The translations under genes were made by a program, and so were the position numbers. The notes beneath the pieces were generated by a model. The model was not told the origin of the DNA and searched no databases. It worked only from the letters and a program-made list of their open reading frames with translations. Positions 58,986 through 64,000 of a DNA stretch of 64,000 nucleotides are shown here, one piece after another. How positions within the stretch are numbered: position 1 is the stretch's first letter; every line of letters starts with the position of its first letter. This DNA comes from Bacillus sp. RO2 (GTDB taxonomy: Bacteria; Bacillota; Bacilli; Bacillales; Bacillaceae_I), in assembly GCF_012911845.1 (NCBI RefSeq), contig NZ_JAAXCU010000048.1, positions 1-64,000 on the forward strand, written 5' to 3'.

Positions 58986-59021
58986 CAGACTAGTTTCTTC
59001 ATAGGAACTAGTCTGTTTTTT
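58986..59021 (+). terminator. terminator after the ABC exporter
   Basis: CAGACTAGTTTC pairs with GGAACTAGTCTG (one wobble), followed by six T. Confidence 0.85.
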
Positions 59022-59090
59022 GGGTGTGATTTTATATGTAGCTTATTCAACAAACGGGCCAGATTGTGGAATAACGGAGCACGTGTAGTA

Positions 59091-59135
59091 TAGGGCGATT
59101 GCTGCATAGTGGGTCGCTTCTTACTTAAGAATTGG
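59091..59135 (+). repeat. 45-bp direct repeat, copy 1
   Basis: TAGGGCGATTGCTGCATAGT then GGGTCGCTTCTTACTTAAGA and ATTGG. Related to 59522-59569; the two flank the small monooxygenase-like gene. Confidence 0.6.
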
Positions 59136-59179
59136 GAGAGGGAGTTTAATGTAAGAAGAAATAAAATTGGGGTGAGTTC

Positions 59180-59500
59180 ATGTTTGTTAAAGTTTATCAG
59201 TATCATATTCAAAAAAATAAAGTAGACGAATATTTAGCAATTCAAGAAAAAGCATCAGAAATTTACGGGAGACATTTAGATTTTCACACAATGTATCTAA
59301 ATAGTAAGGATGATGCTACGAAATGGATAGAAATTTCAAGATATAAGGATGAAAATGAGTATCAAAAAAGTATGGATATGATTAATGAACAAGAAGAAAT
59401 ACAAGAACTATTCAAAGCATTCCAATCTCTCTTAGTTACTGATAAGAGTGAGATAAGTGAAGAAGACTTTATTGAAAAGAAAGAAAAATATTCTTTTTAG
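59180..59500 (+). CDS. ABM-like small protein (monooxygenase/stress-response barrel fold)
   Basis: 106 aa. The pattern FVKVYQYHIQKNKVDEYLAI, KWIEISRYKDENEYQKSM and a helix with EEIQELFKAFQSLL suits a dimeric alpha-beta barrel (antibiotic biosynthesis monooxygenase fold). Many such proteins have no known substrate. GGGGTGAG precedes ATG 59180. It is flanked by imperfect 45-bp direct repeats, suggesting it was gained as a small unit. The fold is inferred. Confidence 0.6.
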   Translation: MFVKVYQYHIQKNKVDEYLAIQEKASEIYGRHLDFHTMYLNSKDDATKWIEISRYKDENEYQKSMDMINEQEEIQELFKAFQSLLVTDKSEISEEDFIEKKEKYSF

Positions 59501-59521
59501 GAATTACCTGGTTAAACAAAC

Positions 59522-59569
59522 TAGGGCTATTGCAACATAATTATTAGTCGCTCGTTACTTAAGAATTGG
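59522..59569 (+). repeat. 45-bp direct repeat, copy 2
   Basis: TAGGGCTATTGCAACATAAT, then TAGTCGCTCGTTACTTAAGA and ATTGG; same order and orientation as 59091-59135 with a few substitutions and a small insertion. Confidence 0.6.
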
Positions 59570-59649
59570 TCTGTATAGTTTAAAAGGCGATTGAAACTTT
59601 TTAGGATTATGTAGGCATTCATATCAAAAATATGGAGGGTAGAATACAG

Positions 59650-60174
59650 ATGTTTGAAAACTTTAATTTTGACATAATTTATCGTGAACGAGATGCTTTC
59701 ACCCCTCTAGTGGTTGATGTGTGGTGTGGCTGGTTCTGGAAAAACTACATTCTCACAACAATTAGAAAAAGAAGGTTTTGTACGTCTTTCTATTGATGAA
59801 GAAATATGGGCTACTAATGGTCGTTATGGGATTGATTCCCCATGGAAAAGATTGAGGAATACAAGAAAGATGCAGAAAGAAAATTACGCAAGCATTTAAT
59901 AAAGTTAATTCACGATAAACAACAGGTGGTAGTTGACTTCAGTTTTTGGGATCGTATTAGAAGGAACCAATATAAACAACTTATTAATAAGTCCGGAGGT
60001 AAATGGAAACTTATTTATTTAAAAGTTCATCCTGATGATTTGAGTGAACGGCTTAAGAAACGAAACAAACGCTTTGATGCTAATGCCTTCCCTATTACAG
60101 AAGAAGTTTTAACTTCCTACCTTAATGGTTTCGAAATACCAAGAGGTGAAGGAGAAATTGTGATTGAAAATTAA
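59650..60174 (+). pseudogene. P-loop kinase (AAA_33-type), frameshifted
   Basis: The piece from 59714 has MMCGVAGSGKTTFSQQLEKE (Walker A) and LSIDEEIWATNG, then derails. The piece from about 59842 continues the expected protein in another frame (MEKIEEYKKDAERKLRKHLI, VVVDFSFWDRIRRNQYKQLI, LIYLKVHPDDLSERLKKRNK). A frame from ATG 59650, with RBS TGGAGGG, leads into the Walker A region but needs a second shift near 59705-59715. Two opposite shifts are thus needed. The intact family comprises small ATP-dependent nucleotide or antibiotic kinases. A sequencing error at either point is possible. Confidence 0.7.
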
Positions 60175-60576
60175 ACATATCAAATAAAAACCATTCTTAT
60201 AACGAATGCTTATCTTAAATAAGACCTTCCATTATCGGGCGCCGTTCCAGAGACAAGGATCAGCGCAATTTTTGTCGTGGCCAAAGAGAATTTCATATTG
60301 TAGGAATTTTTATATTATGAAATAATTGGAATTAAGCAATCGGGAGGATTAATGAATAAGCAAAAGTAGATAAAAGTAAGTTTGAGCTGGTTTCATTTCC
60401 TGGCCATATCAGCTTCTGAAATGATTCTACAACGGTGAGCAAAATGGTTATTGATAATTGTTTGTTATCCACTAATGCCTAAGGACCGCCTTTATTACAT
60501 ATAAAATAAATAAATAGTGTAAAATTATTATACATAAAAGCCACTTCTTATAAAAAATACGAGGGAGACTACACAC
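60175..60576. other. 400-bp gap before the ABC transporter operon
   Basis: AT-rich, no intact gene. A short GC-rich patch (GGGCGCCGTTCCAGAGACAA, 60237-60256, followed by GGATCAGCGC) stands out and may be a worn repeat. No promoter could be assigned with confidence. Confidence 0.4.
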
Positions 60577-61479
60577 ATGATACTTACAGTCGATAACGTA
60601 AATAAATCATTCGGAAAAGAAAAGATTCTAAAAGAGGTTACGTTTAAAATCGAGCGCCCGTCTATTATCGCTTTAGTTGGCCCAAATGGTTCGGGTAAAT
60701 CAACCCTACTAAGTATCATCACCAATCTACAACGGGCAGATAGTGGAGAAATAAGCATCTTAGATAAAGAAAATACTGATGTGAGTCTATTTAGAGAGGT
60801 TTCTTTCATGCAAGACAATACCGTTTTATATGACTATTTAACTGGATATGATCACATGCAATTTATTGCGGATGTACAGTCTTTATCTAAAAGCCAAATT
60901 GTAGAAACCGCAGAGCGCATTGGTATTACTAGATACTTGAATAAACGTATTGGTAAATATTCCTTAGGTATGAAGCAACACCTTCTACTCGCAATGGCAA
61001 TCCTCAATAAGCCCAAATTGTTAATATTGGATGAACCATTGAATGGACTTGACCCCACAAGTGCCATTAAAGTGCGCAACCTGTTGTTAGAGTTACATAA
61101 AGAAGGCACCTCTGTTCTATTATCCTCTCATAATTTATCGGAGATTGACCGAATTACCTCAGAAATTTTATTTCTGAAAAAGGGAGCAATTATAAAAGAA
61201 GATATCTCCCAATATGAAAGGATATGTTACCACCTTACTGTAAATGACGTTTCAGATGCACATAAGCAATTAACTAAGGAATTATATGAAGTAGAAATTA
61301 TATCAAACCAGAAAATCTCCCTGTTCCTGAAAGACACTCCCCTACATATTCCTCTGTCTTTGCTTATGCAAAGTGGGACTAAGATAGTTGAAATGGAAAA
61401 AATAATTTTTGGCTCAGAGGACCGTTATCAAAATATCTTTGGAGAAAAGGATGCAGACCATGAAGATATTCCTATTTGA
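60577..61479 (+). CDS. ABC transporter ATP-binding protein
   Basis: 300 aa. Walker A GPNGSGKST (about residue 34), Q-loop MQDNTVLYDYLTG, signature YSLGMKQHL, Walker B LLILDEPLNGLDP and switch SSHNLSEI. The LGMKQ-type signature and the C-terminal extension (about 220-300) are typical of ABC-2-type (NatA/BcrA-like) drivers used for peptide or ion export and self-immunity. It overlaps the permease start by 20 bp, so both are made from one mRNA. Confidence 0.9.
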   Translation: MILTVDNVNKSFGKEKILKEVTFKIERPSIIALVGPNGSGKSTLLSIITNLQRADSGEISILDKENTDVSLFREVSFMQDNTVLYDYLTGYDHMQFIADVQSLSKSQIVETAERIGITRYLNKRIGKYSLGMKQHLLLAMAILNKPKLLILDEPLNGLDPTSAIKVRNLLLELHKEGTSVLLSSHNLSEIDRITSEILFLKKGAIIKEDISQYERICYHLTVNDVSDAHKQLTKELYEVEIISNQKISLFLKDTPLHIPLSLLMQSGTKIVEMEKIIFGSEDRYQNIFGEKDADHEDIPI

Positions 61480-63955
61480 GCTAAAAAAATTATGGAGACA
61501 AAAGAAATTCCTCTGGGTATCTATTATTTGCCTACTTTGTACCGTAGCTATCTTTCAATCCAACGCTAATGAACAAGAGGAAATGATGGAAAGAGCACAA
61601 GAGGAACTAATATTACACCAAGAAATTGTCAATGGAGTCCAAAGGGATCTTTCAGAATTAGATAGGCAACAGGAGCTACCAGAAATTCAACAAAATCAAT
61701 TAAACCTTACAAAAGAAATGAACTTAATATTAATGCAGTTAAATAGAGTGATGGAAAGAGAAGAATGGGAAAATGTTTACCCATTAAAGCATTCGTTTCT
61801 AGAATTGGTAGAGCAATACGAAGCATATGGAGAAACTTTCCCTATCTTAACCGGGCAAGAATTAAGCATGGAAAAAGCTATAGCAGAGTGGTTTATTTCA
61901 CACAATCTTAGCTATGAAGATGAAGAGTATCCTGTTTCTCCCCATTTAATCGTAAAGGAATTAAGTGACTCGGCATTCAGTTTAGCTGGCCTTTTTGTAT
62001 TGATGTTGCTATTTGGGAATATATACACTAGTGAGAGGGAGCAACGAACATGGTTGACTTTACAAACTCAACCGATAAGAAAGTGGGAGTTGCTAATTTC
62101 CAAATATATTAGTCTGTTAGGTGCCACCTTAATCTTCACGGCTTTATTCATCGTTGTTGGAATAGCCGTTACTACTATTTTTACGGAATACTCCTTTAGT
62201 GGACAATATCCGATTTTGTTACAAGATACCCAAACTTTCTATATACTACCAGTCATTACTTACATTATTAGAATCACAATCTTCTTTGTCAGTGCGGCTA
62301 TTTTTCTTTTTGCAGTGGTAACGATTTTAAGTAGCTTACTAAAAAATACGTTTATAACAATTATACTAACTTCTTTTATTATCATGGTAGGTTATAGTTT
62401 AACGGAACTAAATGACCCGTTGCAGGTAATAGGAAATCCGTTTCAACTCTTTCGTATTTCCGCTTTATCAGCGACCATACCTACTGGAGATGATTGGATT
62501 TATCCCTGTGTATCGATTATCTGGGGTTCGATACTGATACTTTGTGCAAATTTTAATCCTGAAATAAGAATTTTGTCGTTCTTCCAACAGTCTTCCCACA
62601 TTCAACCTTTTAAGAGTAAAAATGGATCGATTTTAAATAGGTTAATGTTTTTTGAAGGGAGAAAAGTAATTAGAAAAAAGCTGTATGTACAGATCAATAT
62701 TTTATTATTGTTATTTGTGACGGTTAGTTATTTTATTCTTTTTCAACAATCTAGTGACCAAGAAACACAGTATCTAGAAGATTTATCAAAGATGGAAGAA
62801 ACAGAAAATTTGATTGCACTTTCTGAAGAATCCATAGATAGGTACGAAGATGTAAAAAAGCAATCAGGAGAAACGATATATGATGACCTCATTGCTGATG
62901 TCTATAAATCCATCGATTTCTTTAAAGAGAGAAGAGAAAAAGGTATAGAAGCAGCTAAGGAATACGAACAAAAAAATTGGACAGCATTTTATCATTATCA
63001 ACTCTTTGATAATCATACTGCAGCTGGAGAGATAGATACAGGTGGTTTTTATCTGGATAACAGAATGGATACTCTCGGAAAATTCACTGTGGAAGCCAGT
63101 ATTACAGAAAAGGAATGGTTGATGAAAAACAATATTCAACCTATTTTTACAGGTACCTTTATCCCGACCATCTATCATCAATTTTCAGATGAGGAACTCC
63201 ATCAGACATTCAAAGAAGAAAATAGAAAACTAGATAGTAGCGGTCTGTTTTCTTTATATTTATTTAACAAGTACTATCTTTACTTTATTCCTATTCTCTT
63301 ATGTTTCTTCTTGTTTGGAGGGGGCTTGGCTTCAGAGAGAGGAAAAAAACAAACGTTACATTTATTACAAACGCAACCACTAACGTTAAGTAGCCTTTTC
63401 TTAGGAAAAATAATGACAAGTAGTATTTTATCGATTTTCACTGGGTTAGGGTTATTTTTAATCATTATTTTGTTTGGAAGCTTATTCAATCGTTTTGGGG
63501 ATTGGTTTTACCCGATTTTATATTATAACCATGAAGACATCGTGAATTCTTCCAACTACTCTGGCTTGATTTCAAGTGGAAATGGCTATCATTTCATCAC
63601 TTTAGGGGAGTACCTTATCTACAGTATAATCTTGTTTGTTTTATGCTTACTTTTTGTCCTGGCACTTACCATGGTTTTGTCGATTTTTTTAAACAATGCA
63701 TTGACCGTTTTTTCGGTTTCTATCCTTCTTAGCGTCTCTGGATATTACGCCACAACTAAAATAGGGATGGACATAGCTCATTTACTTCCATTCACATACT
63801 TTGATTTTCCTAAAGTGATAAACGGTGAACTATCTATTGTGATGGATAACGCAAAAATCAATGTATTACATGGATGCCTTGTACTTTCAGGACTGTCTAT
63901 CTTTTTAGTGGTCATCGGTTATTTTGTGCTTAGTAAAAAGAAGACACGAAAATAA
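61460..63955 (+). CDS. double-length ABC-2-type permease
   Basis: 831 aa, about twice a normal permease. The first half has a membrane anchor (MKIFLFELKKLWRQKKFLW), a large extracytoplasmic loop rich in Glu/Gln (30-165) and five helices (175-380). The second half repeats the plan: LNRLMFFEGRKVIRKKLYVQ, a helix, a loop (435-590) and about five helices to the end. It looks like a tandem duplication giving a one-chain dimer. ATG 61460 follows AAAGG; ATG 61451 is the alternative. The substrate is unknown. Confidence 0.85.
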   Translation: MKIFLFELKKLWRQKKFLWVSIICLLCTVAIFQSNANEQEEMMERAQEELILHQEIVNGVQRDLSELDRQQELPEIQQNQLNLTKEMNLILMQLNRVMEREEWENVYPLKHSFLELVEQYEAYGETFPILTGQELSMEKAIAEWFISHNLSYEDEEYPVSPHLIVKELSDSAFSLAGLFVLMLLFGNIYTSEREQRTWLTLQTQPIRKWELLISKYISLLGATLIFTALFIVVGIAVTTIFTEYSFSGQYPILLQDTQTFYILPVITYIIRITIFFVSAAIFLFAVVTILSSLLKNTFITIILTSFIIMVGYSLTELNDPLQVIGNPFQLFRISALSATIPTGDDWIYPCVSIIWGSILILCANFNPEIRILSFFQQSSHIQPFKSKNGSILNRLMFFEGRKVIRKKLYVQINILLLLFVTVSYFILFQQSSDQETQYLEDLSKMEETENLIALSEESIDRYEDVKKQSGETIYDDLIADVYKSIDFFKERREKGIEAAKEYEQKNWTAFYHYQLFDNHTAAGEIDTGGFYLDNRMDTLGKFTVEASITEKEWLMKNNIQPIFTGTFIPTIYHQFSDEELHQTFKEENRKLDSSGLFSLYLFNKYYLYFIPILLCFFLFGGGLASERGKKQTLHLLQTQPLTLSSLFLGKIMTSSILSIFTGLGLFLIIILFGSLFNRFGDWFYPILYYNHEDIVNSSNYSGLISSGNGYHFITLGEYLIYSIILFVLCLLFVLALTMVLSIFLNNALTVFSVSILLSVSGYYATTKIGMDIAHLLPFTYFDFPKVINGELSIVMDNAKINVLHGCLVLSGLSIFLVVIGYFVLSKKKTRK

Positions 63956-63982
63956 ATCTCATACAAAATAAAAGGAGGTATT

Positions 63983-64000
63983 TTGATTGAGCAAAAATTA
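63983..64000 (+). CDS. start of a further gene, cut by the window edge
   Basis: AAAGGAGG (63971-63978) is a perfect Shine-Dalgarno sequence 4 bp before TTG 63983, reading MIEQKL to the edge. It is 27 bp after the permease gene, so it probably belongs to the same operon. The product cannot be identified. Confidence 0.6.

Overview
The window is chromosomal DNA of a low-GC, endospore-forming Bacillaceae species. Gene order follows the Bacillus subtilis rnjB-to-yneF segment closely: rnjB-tepA-ylzJ-spoIIIE-ymfC-ymfF-ymfH-ymfI-ymfJ-ymfK-rodZ-pgsA-cinA-recA-rny-ymdB-spoVS, then tdh-kbl-miaB-ricA-cotE-mutS-mutL-miaA-hfq-spoVK-hflX-ynbB-glnR-glnA, then lexA/yneB-ynzC-tkt-sirA-yneF. Sporulation genes (spoIIIE, spoVS, cotE, spoVK, sirA, a YjcZ-type micropeptide) and Bacillus-type Shine-Dalgarno sequences support this. 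The exact species cannot be fixed from the sequence; a relative of Sutcliffiella or Bacillus is a guess.

Layout. 1-125 is the right end of an IS3-family element inserted in an interspersed repeat. 434-20611 is mostly housekeeping: RNA decay (RNase J2, RNase Y), DNA translocation, EF-P modification (ymfI), cell shape (rodZ), phospholipid synthesis (pgsA), recombination (recA, with LexA box) and sporulation control. 20865-25923 carries a 2-oxoacid:ferredoxin oxidoreductase (korAB) and threonine catabolism (tdh-kbl), each with a cre-like site. 26342-37058 carries tRNA modification (miaB, miaA), biofilm and RNA-maturation factor ricA, coat assembly (cotE), mismatch repair (mutSL), hfq and spoVK. 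37094-39813 is a divergent carotenoid pair (CrtN-like desaturase and CrtQ-like glycosyltransferase). 40662-46173 is hflX-ynbB and glnRA, separated by about 0.8 kb of 52-bp tandem repeats. 46174-48592 is a decayed integration site: the last 59 bp of glnA is duplicated at 47756-47814, followed by an orphan phage holin. 48662-55054 holds a nucleoside hydrolase, a DUF421 protein, the SOS pair lexA/yneB, tkt, sirA and yneF. 55418-63955 is accessory: a heterodimeric ABC exporter, a small monooxygenase-like gene, a frameshifted kinase, and an ABC transporter with a double-length permease. The start of one more gene lies at the right edge.

Repeats are the most unusual content. (i) Seven copies of a roughly 130-bp interspersed element have terminal stems that differ in sequence between copies but stay complementary within a copy. 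(ii) Two arrays of about 21-bp TTCGGTCA units lie just upstream of recA and of mutS. (iii) Two families of 52-bp tandem units lie between ynbB and glnR. (iv) The glnA 3' duplication comes with 25-bp direct repeats inside each end. Readable regulatory signals include LexA boxes at recA and lexA/yneB, GlnR boxes at glnRA, cre sites, Spo0A boxes and candidate sporulation promoters. Everything here was read by eye; no database search was possible.
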